A stretch of DNA of 6,811 nt. Origin: Paracoccaceae bacterium. Its GTDB lineage: Bacteria > Pseudomonadota > Alphaproteobacteria > Rhodobacterales > Rhodobacteraceae. This document shows, piece by piece, positions 1 to 6,538 of the stretch (within the stretch, counting starts at the first letter, position 1; each line of letters begins with the position of its first letter). The translations under genes and the position numbers were made by a program. The stretch lies in contig DOHJ01000196.1 in NCBI GenBank assembly GCA_003535335.1, forward strand, positions 1 to 6,811, read 5' to 3'. The notes under the pieces were generated by a model. It was given only the letters and a program-made list of their open reading frames with translations. It was not told the DNA's origin and made no database searches.

Positions 1-2
1 TG

Positions 3-86
3 CAACTGCGCTCAACCAGCCGCGCACCGACCATGGCATTGATGGAGCGCACTTTGGTCCGGCTCTCAATGTTGGCCGCGCGCTAG
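3..86 (+). CDS. Possible C-terminal tail of an unidentified plus-strand gene (partial)
   Basis: A reading frame enters from the left edge and stops at TAG 84-86, giving 27 residues that end in LVRLSMLAAR. It looks like a plausible amphipathic helix and has GC-rich third codon positions. The stop lies two bases from the convergent yqgE stop, the kind of packing seen at the other convergent junction in this window. The tail is too short to identify. The opposite strand is an alternative: after a TAG at 85-83 the minus frame is open to the edge (it contains VRSINAMVGARLVERS) and could be the start of a gene downstream of yqgE, with a GTG or ATG start but no convincing ribosome-binding site. The two frames have about equal third-position GC, so the choice is weak. 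Confidence 0.25.
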   Translation, partial: QLRSTSRAPTMALMERTLVRLSMLAAR

Positions 87-88
87 GA

Positions 89-664
89 TCAGGCGTGACC
101 GGCAGTGGCCGACAGCATCAGCGCATCAACACCCAATAATTTCAGGGCCGCTGTCCATTTGTCCTGATTTGGCACATTAAACACCACCTCGGGCGTTGCG
201 TCACAGGTTAGCCAGCCGTTTTGCCTGATCTCGTTTTCCAACTGCCCGGCGCCCCAACCGGAATAGCCTAGCGCCAGCAAGGCAGATTTCGGGCCCGAGC
301 CGTTGGCCAGATCCGCCAGCACATCGCGGGTGGCCGTCATGCCAAAGTCATCATCAACCGCCAGAGTAATATCGCTATGGCAATAATCAGTGGAATGCAG
401 CACAAAGCCGCGACCAATTTCAACCGGACCGCCAAAATAAATCGGTGCTTTAGGCATGTTTTCACCAGCTTCAATCGAAAGTTGCTCGATTAGCTTGGCA
501 AAGGTAACTTCGGGCGTTGGTTTGTTAACAATCAGCCCCATCGCGCCATTTTCGGTATGATCACAAATATAAACCACGCTTCTCTCGAAACGCGGATCCC
601 CCATTCCGGGCATTGCAATCAGCAATTTTCCACAAAGATTAACATTTTCCGCAGGCATTTCCAT
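89..664 (-). CDS. yqgE: YqgE/AlgH family protein (DUF179)
   Basis: This is a complete 191-residue protein, the usual length for the YqgE/AlgH (DUF179) family. Family hallmarks are visible: LIAMPGMGDPRFERSVVYIC near residues 15-34, then HTENGAMGLIVNKP, a central YFGGPVEIGRGFVLHS stretch, and GYSGWGAGQLENEI in the C-terminal half. No signal peptide or membrane segment is seen, so it should be cytosolic. The molecular function is not established; AlgH was named for a link to alginate regulation in Pseudomonas, and that role should not be transferred here. The start is the first in-frame ATG (664-662); a second ATG two codons later (658-656) is equally possible, since neither has a strong Shine-Dalgarno sequence. 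It is transcribed divergently from the DsbD-like gene across 111 bp and stops two bases from the putative gene at the left edge, so it is probably monocistronic. The family call is secure. Confidence 0.95.
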   Translation of the reverse strand: MEMPAENVNLCGKLLIAMPGMGDPRFERSVVYICDHTENGAMGLIVNKPTPEVTFAKLIEQLSIEAGENMPKAPIYFGGPVEIGRGFVLHSTDYCHSDITLAVDDDFGMTATRDVLADLANGSGPKSALLALGYSGWGAGQLENEIRQNGWLTCDATPEVVFNVPNQDKWTAALKLLGVDALMLSATAGHA

Positions 665-740
665 AACAGCAAAATGGGCTACTGGCGTCAGATGCGCAAG
701 GGCAAGAAAAGCAACTTAGCGAATAATCTCTTAAAAGTGA

Positions 741-769
741 TTTCCCATCCCGGCCAAAGCACCTATATT
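741..769 (+). promoter_or_regulatory. Candidate promoter for the DsbD-like gene
   Basis: TATATT at 764-769 resembles a -10 hexamer (5 of 6 to TATAAT). A weak -35-like TTTCCC lies at 741-746 with a 17-bp spacer. Transcription would begin about 775-777, at the predicted ATG (776), which would make the message leaderless or nearly so. No Shine-Dalgarno sequence is visible at a normal distance before that ATG; the only purine-rich bases, GGGA, abut it. The -35 match is poor, so this is a hypothesis. I could not define a promoter for the divergent yqgE gene in the same 111-bp region. Confidence 0.3.
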
Positions 770-775
770 TCGGGA

Positions 776-1591
776 ATGATCAAACAATTCTTATCTTTTT
801 GCCTTCTGGTTTTGGCCACTGTTTCAGCAAGCCAAGCCCAATCCAGCCCGGCAATCCCCGATGGTGTGATAAAATTAACCGTATTGCCCGGCTGGCGAAC
901 CCCCGGCGGCAGCCACATGGCCGGCCTGCGCATTCAATTGAAACCGGGTTGGAAAACCTATTGGCGCGCGCCGGGCGATGCGGGCATCCCGCCCCGGTTT
1001 GACTGGCGTGGTTCTAAAAATATTGCCCGCGTGAAATTCCATTGGCCACGCCCGTCGGTTGATTATTCCACTGGCATGCGCACGATTGTTTACAAAAACC
1101 AAGTTGTCATTCCGATTGAATTTTCACCACGCCACAAAGGTAAATCCCTAAACGTGAAAGGCCGCGTAGACCTTGGGGTTTGCAAAGATATTTGCATACC
1201 TGTCAGTCTGGATTTTTCATCGACCTTACCTGCAAGCGCGACAAAACCTGATCCTGCGATCCGCAACGCCCTGAAAAGCCGCCCGATTTTGGCCCGAAAT
1301 GCAGGTGTTAAAAGCGTTTCATGTTCGATTGAGCCAATTTCCGACGGGCTTCGTTTAACCGCCACCATAAAAATGCCATCGACCGGAAAAGGTGAAATCG
1401 TTGTGGTGGAAATGTCGGACCAAAACATCTGGGTGGCCGAGGCCAGCAGCAAACGATCCGGCCAAACCCTGACGGCAACCACTGAACTGGTTTCACCATC
1501 AAACGCGCCGTTCATGCTGGAGCGCTCCAAAATCCGGTTTACCGTGATCGGCTCAAAATCTGCGGTCGATATTCAGGGCTGCACGGGCTAG
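776..1591 (+). CDS. Exported stand-alone DsbD N-terminal-like domain protein (thiol-disulfide family)
   Basis: The protein has 271 residues. A signal peptide is clear: MIKQ, a hydrophobic run (FLSFCLLVLATVSA), then a SQA|QSS-type cleavage site after residue 21, so it acts in the periplasm. C9 sits within the hydrophobic core and is not a lipobox. The mature part resembles the DsbD alpha / ScsB N-terminal region: GWKTYWRAPGDAGIPPRFDW at residues 58-77, then DLGVCKDICIPV with cysteines 136 and 140 (CxxxC). Two more cysteines, 183 and 269, could form a structural disulfide. The multi-helix membrane domain and C-terminal thioredoxin domain of full DsbD are absent, so it must receive electrons from, or pass them to, another protein; the partner is not visible. 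The frame is open back to 557, but that part is antisense to yqgE; ATG 776 is chosen because it begins the signal peptide. Its stop overlaps the convergent permease stop. The family call is good; the redox activity is inferred. Confidence 0.85.
   Translation: MIKQFLSFCLLVLATVSASQAQSSPAIPDGVIKLTVLPGWRTPGGSHMAGLRIQLKPGWKTYWRAPGDAGIPPRFDWRGSKNIARVKFHWPRPSVDYSTGMRTIVYKNQVVIPIEFSPRHKGKSLNVKGRVDLGVCKDICIPVSLDFSSTLPASATKPDPAIRNALKSRPILARNAGVKSVSCSIEPISDGLRLTATIKMPSTGKGEIVVVEMSDQNIWVAEASSKRSGQTLTATTELVSPSNAPFMLERSKIRFTVIGSKSAVDIQGCTG
1588..1591. other. Convergent stop-codon overlap (shared CTAG)
   Basis: The palindrome CTAG supplies TAG to both strands: bases 1589-1591 end the DsbD-like gene and bases 1590-1588 end the RND permease gene. 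The two coding regions overlap by four bases, leaving no room for a dedicated intergenic terminator, so each transcript must run at least some way antisense into the other gene. Confidence 0.9.
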
Positions 1592-4500
1592 GGTTGTTTT
1601 TTGCCTTTTAAAACAGGCAGTAAGGCAAAACCGTAGGCCAGCAAGCCAAGCCCGGCGGATGCGGTCAAAAACAGGCCAAAAGCCAGCAGTATTGCCGGTG
1701 CTTTTTGTGCATTCACGGGCAGTATCGCCTGCAACATCTCCGGCAATCTGCCTTGCATCAAAACCGCGCCCAAAGTTGCAACAAACACCGCCACAACAGC
1801 CAAGGCGACAATCAGCGTTACAACGCTGGCAAATGCGCCGCGCCGTGGTTGGCCGATGGCACGTTTTAATGCCCTGAACTGGCGTTTGAAATCCTGCTGG
1901 ATCGCCAGCATGGCCGGCACCAACAGCAAAACCAGCACCATGCCAAAGGCCAGACCGTAAACCAGTGTGACCACAGTCGGTTTTAAAAATTGTGCTTGGG
2001 ATGATTGCTCATAGAGCAGCGGGGTCAGCCCCAAAACCGTGGTCAGGGTGGTTAACAGCACAGGGCGCAATCTGTCAGCAGTGCCGTCAATAATTGCCGG
2101 AATCAAGCCGCGCTTGGCGGCGTATTCGTCAATCGTGGTGATCAAAACGATGGAATCATTGATGATAATCCCGGTCATGCCAATCATGCCCACCACGGTG
2201 AACATTGACAGCGGCACATTCCACGCCAGATGACCGTAAACCGTGCCAACAATGCCGAACGGGATAATCATCATCACAACGACCGGCCGTGTCCAGCTGG
2301 AAAAAATCCATGCCAGAGCCAGAAAAATACCGATCAGGCACAATCCAAAGCCAACAACGGCATCCGACATAAATTCGCGTTCCTGTTTGGCCAGACCGGC
2401 CATTTTAAAACCCACATCAAAGCGGCTGGCAATTTCGGGCAAAATCACCTGCTCGATTTCTGTGCTAATTTCTTCACCCCGTGCCGGATCATCTTCGGAA
2501 ATATCGCCGGTCACCGACACTTGCCGGATGCCGTTTTCACGAAACACGGTCGAAAATCCGCTGTGTATTTTAACAGTAACAATATCGGTCAGCGCCACGT
2601 AATGGCCGGCGTTGGTGCGCAGCTGCATCCGCTCTAGAAAATCCGCCGACAGCTCGTCTTCGGGCAGCTCGACCCGAATAAAAGCTGCGCGCGGACCATC
2701 AGGAAACGTTGCCGCCTCAATGCCGCTAAGGCGATTGCGCAAAACCCGCCCCAGGCCATCAATGCTAAAGCCCAGCGCCTGACCTTGCGGGGTTAATTCC
2801 AGTATCAGCTCGGACTTGTCGTAAGACAGGCTATCCTCAACACCGGAAATTTCCGCGTATTGCGATACTGCCGTTTTCAGTGCCTCGGCTGCATTTTTCA
2901 AAATCTGCGCATCTGCCCCGTAAAAATCAACTGCAAGTGAATTTCCCGACGGACCAAACCGTTGACCGCGAAATTTGACCACTTCTGTCATTGGGTGTTG
3001 GCGAACACTGTCTTTCAAATCTCTAACAAATTGTGTCGACGAATAAGGGCGCTGATCCACCTCGATCAACTCGATTGCAACCGACCCCAACAGATCGCCG
3101 GATTTCGAGCGCGCGCCCGACAGCCCCCTGCCGGTATTTCCACCCACGCCGGCCACAATATAAAGCACCGGATTTGTGCCGTATTCCGCCTTGTATTTTT
3201 CGCCCAGCGCAATGGTGGCGCGTTGCATTTCATGCATCATTTGCACTGTGTCACTACGGCTGGCCCCCTCGAGCATGGCAAAATTGCCTGAAATCGAAGA
3301 CTGCTCTGGCGGAACAAAAAACTGGCGAGGAACATCACCGCGGATCAGTGAGGCAACATGCATTGTCAGAATAACCACCAGCCCCGCAAAAACCGGATAT
3401 CGCGCCCAGATCACCAATCGCATCATCGGGCGAAACACCAAATCGCGAAATTTTGCAAAGCCGCGGTTCACAATCCGGCTGGGAAAATCATACCAGTGCT
3501 GCTTGGCTGAATGACGCAAGGCCTGGCTCATGTGGTGGGGCAAAATCAGGAAACATTCCAGCAAAGAGGCAATCAAAACCACAGAAACCGCAAGCGGAAT
3601 CGCCCCGATCAAATCGCCCAACCGGCCGCCCAGCAACGAGAGGCTGGAAAACGCAATCACCGTGGTTATTGTGGCGGCAAACACCGGCGGGGCCATGCGC
3701 AGGGCCGAATTTTCGGCCGCGACAACAGGGGATTCGCCCAAACTTCGCACCCTGAAATCTGCGTGTTCCCCCACCACAATTGCATCGTCCACCACAATGC
3801 CCAAGGTGATAATCAGCGCAAATAACGACACCATATTTATGGTTTGACCCGCCAGATACATCATCGCGATTGCCGCTAACATGGCCACGGGAATACCGGC
3901 GGCCACCCAAAATGCCGTGCGGGCGTTCAGGAACAAAAACAGCAATAAAACCACCAGCCCCAAACCCAGCAAACCGTTATCCATCAAAATGCCCAAACGA
4001 TCCGAAATCGCCTTGGCACGGGTGCGGATCAGATCAATGCGCACATCGGGCGGCAGGGTCAGCATCATTTCATCGGCAATTTCTTCAACCTGACGCTGTA
4101 TTTTAATCGCGTCGCCGCTGGGCGATCGGTCAATCCGGATCGAAACTGCCGGATTGTCGCCGACAAAATAGGCCCGATTGCGCGCCGCATCACCGGTTTT
4201 CACCTCGGCAACATCAGCGATTCTCAAAGGGGATCCATCCGCATTACTGCGCAAAATAATTGCGCCAACATCGGCCGCGCTGCGTTTTTCAATGCCGGTC
4301 CTGACGCGCACATTTGCGCCGGTAACGTCACCGGCAGGATCGGCAATCGCCTCCTCAAAAATCGCTCTGGAAATATCCAGCATGCTAATATCGTTTTCAA
4401 TCAATGCTTTAGACGAAACCTCGACTAAAGTTTCGGTCGCAGCAATGCCAAGAATTTTGGTGCGTGTGATACCTGCTGCGTATAATCGTGTGATAAATTC

Positions 4501-4986
4501 ATCGGCAAAGCGGCCCAACTGATCAACCCCGACAGGACCGGTAATGATAACATTCGTCACCCTGTCGCGCCACGCGCCGCGCTTGATCACAGGCGCATCG
4601 GCATCCTCGGGCAAGGTGGTGACAGCATCAACCGCGCTCTGCACTTCGTCCGCAGCGCGGCCCATATCCCAACCGGTTTCGAAATCCAGCACTAACAGCG
4701 CCGATCCTTGGCTGGCATGGGCGTGCGTGTCTGTCACCCCTTCCACCAGCAACAAAGCAGGGTTTAAAACCTGCAAAATAGCCGCATCAATATCTTCGGC
4801 ACCGGCACCGGCCCATTTCACTTTTACCGAAACATTATTCACCACAACATCGGGGAAAAACTGTGTGCGCATCTTTGGCAGTGCCGCAACACCCAGCGCA
4901 ATCATCACAACCAGCAATAAATTTGCCGCCGTGCGATGGCGGGTGAAATAAGACAGCAATCCGCGTGATTTTCCAGACACCGACAT
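1588..4986 (-). CDS. RND efflux pump inner-membrane permease (AcrB/MdtB-type), with C-terminal membrane extension
   Basis: This 1132-residue protein is the proton-driven permease of a tripartite efflux pump. The AcrB fold is visible as two repeats: TM1 at about 20-36, a large periplasmic loop to about 330, TM2-TM6 at about 335-485, a cytoplasmic linker, TM7 near 528-547, a second periplasmic loop to about 870, and TM8-TM12 at about 874-1030. TM4 carries the Asp-Asp proton-relay pair (D400, D401 in TLGIVVDDAIVV), as in drug-efflux (HAE) members and unlike heavy-metal (HME) ones. R974 (RLRPVLLTT) matches the TM11 arginine. The TM10 lysine of AcrB is replaced: GIIINDSIVL has N943-D944. After TM12 the protein continues about 85 residues beyond the usual end, with two more hydrophobic segments (about 1052-1076 and 1096-1125). 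A GGGGGG ribosome-binding tract lies 7 bases before the ATG, inside the adaptor gene. The substrate cannot be read from the sequence. The permease call is secure. Confidence 0.96.
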   Translation of the reverse strand: MSVSGKSRGLLSYFTRHRTAANLLLVVMIALGVAALPKMRTQFFPDVVVNNVSVKVKWAGAGAEDIDAAILQVLNPALLLVEGVTDTHAHASQGSALLVLDFETGWDMGRAADEVQSAVDAVTTLPEDADAPVIKRGAWRDRVTNVIITGPVGVDQLGRFADEFITRLYAAGITRTKILGIAATETLVEVSSKALIENDISMLDISRAIFEEAIADPAGDVTGANVRVRTGIEKRSAADVGAIILRSNADGSPLRIADVAEVKTGDAARNRAYFVGDNPAVSIRIDRSPSGDAIKIQRQVEEIADEMMLTLPPDVRIDLIRTRAKAISDRLGILMDNGLLGLGLVVLLLFLFLNARTAFWVAAGIPVAMLAAIAMMYLAGQTINMVSLFALIITLGIVVDDAIVVGEHADFRVRSLGESPVVAAENSALRMAPPVFAATITTVIAFSSLSLLGGRLGDLIGAIPLAVSVVLIASLLECFLILPHHMSQALRHSAKQHWYDFPSRIVNRGFAKFRDLVFRPMMRLVIWARYPVFAGLVVILTMHVASLIRGDVPRQFFVPPEQSSISGNFAMLEGASRSDTVQMMHEMQRATIALGEKYKAEYGTNPVLYIVAGVGGNTGRGLSGARSKSGDLLGSVAIELIEVDQRPYSSTQFVRDLKDSVRQHPMTEVVKFRGQRFGPSGNSLAVDFYGADAQILKNAAEALKTAVSQYAEISGVEDSLSYDKSELILELTPQGQALGFSIDGLGRVLRNRLSGIEAATFPDGPRAAFIRVELPEDELSADFLERMQLRTNAGHYVALTDIVTVKIHSGFSTVFRENGIRQVSVTGDISEDDPARGEEISTEIEQVILPEIASRFDVGFKMAGLAKQEREFMSDAVVGFGLCLIGIFLALAWIFSSWTRPVVVMMIIPFGIVGTVYGHLAWNVPLSMFTVVGMIGMTGIIINDSIVLITTIDEYAAKRGLIPAIIDGTADRLRPVLLTTLTTVLGLTPLLYEQSSQAQFLKPTVVTLVYGLAFGMVLVLLLVPAMLAIQQDFKRQFRALKRAIGQPRRGAFASVVTLIVALAVVAVFVATLGAVLMQGRLPEMLQAILPVNAQKAPAILLAFGLFLTASAGLGLLAYGFALLPVLKGKKQP

Positions 4987-4989
4987 GGG

Positions 4990-6444
4990 CTATCCCCCCA
5001 TTCGGGCTTCAATCCGCTTTACGATTTTGGCCGGCACCAACTCTTTGGCCAATTGCGCCAGAATGCCGGCTTTGGCCTCTGCGCGCATGCGCTTGTTGTC
5101 TTTGATAAACGCGATCAGCTTGGCGCGCCGCTCATCCGTCAGGCTTTGCATTTGCGGTTCAGCCGGCACTGTTTGACCAGAACGATGCACATTTACCTTT
5201 ATGCCCGCCCCCAGCAAAGGTGAACGGGCCAAAACGATTTCGCGGCCTAAAACAGCATCGGATCGCACAATCACCTCATTGCCCTGCTTTCGCAACAGCT
5301 GGACCTGCTGCAGCTGCAAGCGATCATTTTCACCAATAACCAACACGGTCTGATTGGCATCCAATGCCGCCGCAGGCAAACTGACAACCTGTTTCAATTC
5401 AGGTTCTTTAATCCGTACCGTGACAAAATCACCGGGGCGAAACCCGCGCGCGCCTGTCAGGCTTGCAAACAACAAACGCCCCGTCAAACCCTTGCTCACC
5501 GATGCGCTTTCGCGCGTTATGCGGCCCTGTGCCAGCATGTCCACACCAAACACATCCAGCACCACCTCGACCTCGGCCTCAAGCAGTTCATAATCCGGCC
5601 CCAGCAAACGTGCGTACTGACTGGTCGAAAGCCGAAATGACACCTCGAGCGATTTGGCGTCGATCAGCTGGGCAAGGCGTTCATTTTTGGCAACCAGAGC
5701 ACCCTGAACGGCCGTGACATTGCCCAAAACCCCGTTGAAAGCGGCATAAATATAAGTATCGGCCAGATTGCGCTTTGCCTCGGACAGGTTGATTTTTTGA
5801 CGGGCCAGACGGGTGTTTGCCCGGGTTTGACGCGCTTTGGCGGCTTGCAGGGCTTGCCTGCGCGACAGCACCGCCTGATCGGCCGCGGATTCGGCCAACG
5901 CCGCTGCCTCGACCGCGGTATCGGTGCCAACCCCGCGCCTGCGCAAATCTTTTTGGCGCAAATGGGCTTGATGGCGCAAATTCGCCTGTGCTCTGGCTGA
6001 TTTCACCTCGTCACCCGCCAAAGCCAAGGCCGCTGCGGCCTCTTGCTGCTCGGCTTTTGCTTCGGTGATATCGCTTTGGGCGCGGTCCAGCCCCGATTGT
6101 GCATTTTGCGGGTCAATCCGGGCCAGCAATACGCCAGATTTCACCGTACCACCTTCGACAAAATCGCCGGATAATTCCACAACCGCGCCGGTTGATGCGG
6201 CCCGAATATCCAGCGTGCGCTGGCTGCGAATTTCACCAAAAGCCGTCATAACAGGCACCATATCCGCCGGTTTTGCGGTTATCACATGGACCGAAAACAC
6301 CCGTTCACGACGCGGCTTTTGTCTGGATTGCTCGGCCCATTTATCCTGCAAGGCAGAAAACAGAACATTGCCGCCAACAGCAAGCAGGCCCAGTGTCAGA
6401 GACAGCAAAAACAAACCAACCAGACTACGGCGCAAAAATCGCAT
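4990..6444 (-). CDS. RND efflux periplasmic adaptor (HlyD/AcrA-type membrane fusion protein)
   Basis: This 484-residue protein should bridge the permease to an outer-membrane channel. The N-terminus (MRFLRRSLVG followed by hydrophobic residues 11-31) is a membrane anchor or uncleaved signal; no lipobox cysteine is present. Domains in order: first half of the lipoyl/barrel-sandwich domain (about 76-112, AASTGAVVELSGDFVEGGTV), an Ala/Gln/Arg-rich coiled-coil hairpin (about 113-228), the second lipoyl half (229-262, YIYAAFNGVLGNVTAVQGAL), a beta-barrel (about 265-346, with the GFRPGDFVTVRI signature) and a membrane-proximal domain (about 350-420). A charged helical tail (about 430-484, starting near QSLTDERRAKLIAFIKDN) extends beyond the usual adaptor end. 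The start is ATG 6444, which begins the anchor and has GGAAGG at 6460-6455, ten bases upstream. It ends 3 bp before the permease, so the two are almost surely one operon. The family call is secure; the tail's role is unknown. Confidence 0.94.
   Translation of the reverse strand: MRFLRRSLVGLFLLSLTLGLLAVGGNVLFSALQDKWAEQSRQKPRRERVFSVHVITAKPADMVPVMTAFGEIRSQRTLDIRAASTGAVVELSGDFVEGGTVKSGVLLARIDPQNAQSGLDRAQSDITEAKAEQQEAAAALALAGDEVKSARAQANLRHQAHLRQKDLRRRGVGTDTAVEAAALAESAADQAVLSRRQALQAAKARQTRANTRLARQKINLSEAKRNLADTYIYAAFNGVLGNVTAVQGALVAKNERLAQLIDAKSLEVSFRLSTSQYARLLGPDYELLEAEVEVVLDVFGVDMLAQGRITRESASVSKGLTGRLLFASLTGARGFRPGDFVTVRIKEPELKQVVSLPAAALDANQTVLVIGENDRLQLQQVQLLRKQGNEVIVRSDAVLGREIVLARSPLLGAGIKVNVHRSGQTVPAEPQMQSLTDERRAKLIAFIKDNKRMRAEAKAGILAQLAKELVPAKIVKRIEARMGG
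4994..4999 (-). promoter_or_regulatory. Ribosome-binding site of the RND permease
   Basis: On the minus strand GGGGGG lies seven bases before the permease ATG (4986). It falls within the last two glycine codons of the adaptor (Met-Gly-Gly-stop), so ribosomes finishing the adaptor pass directly over the permease initiation site. This supports translational coupling. The G-run is a weaker match than GGAGG. Confidence 0.55.
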
Positions 6445-6538
6445 TTATCCAGAACCTTCCAAAATATTTTCCGCCAGCTTGATCATAGCCAAACGCCCTG
6501 CCAAACAGGTTAACACAGATCATATACGCAGCAGAAAA
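6445..6538 (-). promoter_or_regulatory. moaB-adaptor intergenic region with adaptor ribosome-binding site
   Basis: These 94 bases separate the moaB stop from the adaptor start. On the minus strand GGAAGG (6460-6455) is the likely Shine-Dalgarno sequence, 10 bases from the ATG. A perfect 10-bp AT palindrome (AAAATATTTT, 6461-6470) lies just upstream of it. GATCATA occurs twice (6481-6487 and 6518-6524), giving two TATGATC copies on the minus strand that resemble -10 elements. Neither has a good -35 at the proper spacing. No convincing terminator is present, so read-through from moaB is likely; an internal promoter is possible but unproven. Confidence 0.4.

Noticed and set aside
557..775. Open plus-strand frame upstream of the DsbD-like ATG, overlapping the start of yqgE in antisense
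   Set aside because: The extension precedes a clear signal peptide, has no ribosome-binding site and covers the conserved N-terminus of yqgE on the other strand; it is open by chance.
1518..1529. Perfect 12-bp palindrome TGGAGCGCTCCA
   Set aside because: It lies within conserved-looking coding sequence (Leu-Glu-Arg-Ser) with no U-tract and no second copy noticed; chance or codon use is enough to explain it.
1599..1630. Inverted repeat TTTTGCCTT ... AAGGCAAAA as a terminator near the convergent stops
   Set aside because: The T-run precedes and the A-run follows the stem on both strands, so neither transcript would end in a U-tract. The 14-base loop is long and the repeat lies inside the permease coding region (lysine codons).
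2230..2637. 135-residue plus-strand open frame antisense to the permease
   Set aside because: Its composition (His/Asn/Gln-rich) is a shadow of the permease codons; there is no ribosome-binding site or recognisable domain.
3488..3910. 140-residue minus-strand open frame inside the permease in another frame
   Set aside because: Gly/Cys/Arg-rich translation typical of an out-of-frame reading through TM helices 4-6; the permease frame here contains the conserved Asp-Asp motif.
4178..4951. Two plus-strand frames of 114 and 135 residues antisense to the permease N-terminus
   Set aside because: Ser/Ala/Thr-rich sequence expected from the antisense of a GC-ending gene; no domain or start signal.
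6495..6510. CCTG-CCAAA-CAGG hairpin as a terminator after moaB
   Set aside because: The stem is only four base pairs and no U-tract follows on the minus strand.
6481..6524. Two GATCATA copies as regulator-binding direct repeats or tandem -10 elements
   Set aside because: Seven-base repeats 37 bp apart are weak, and no suitable -35 hexamer lies 16-18 bp from either TATGAT; kept only as a remark in the intergenic entry.
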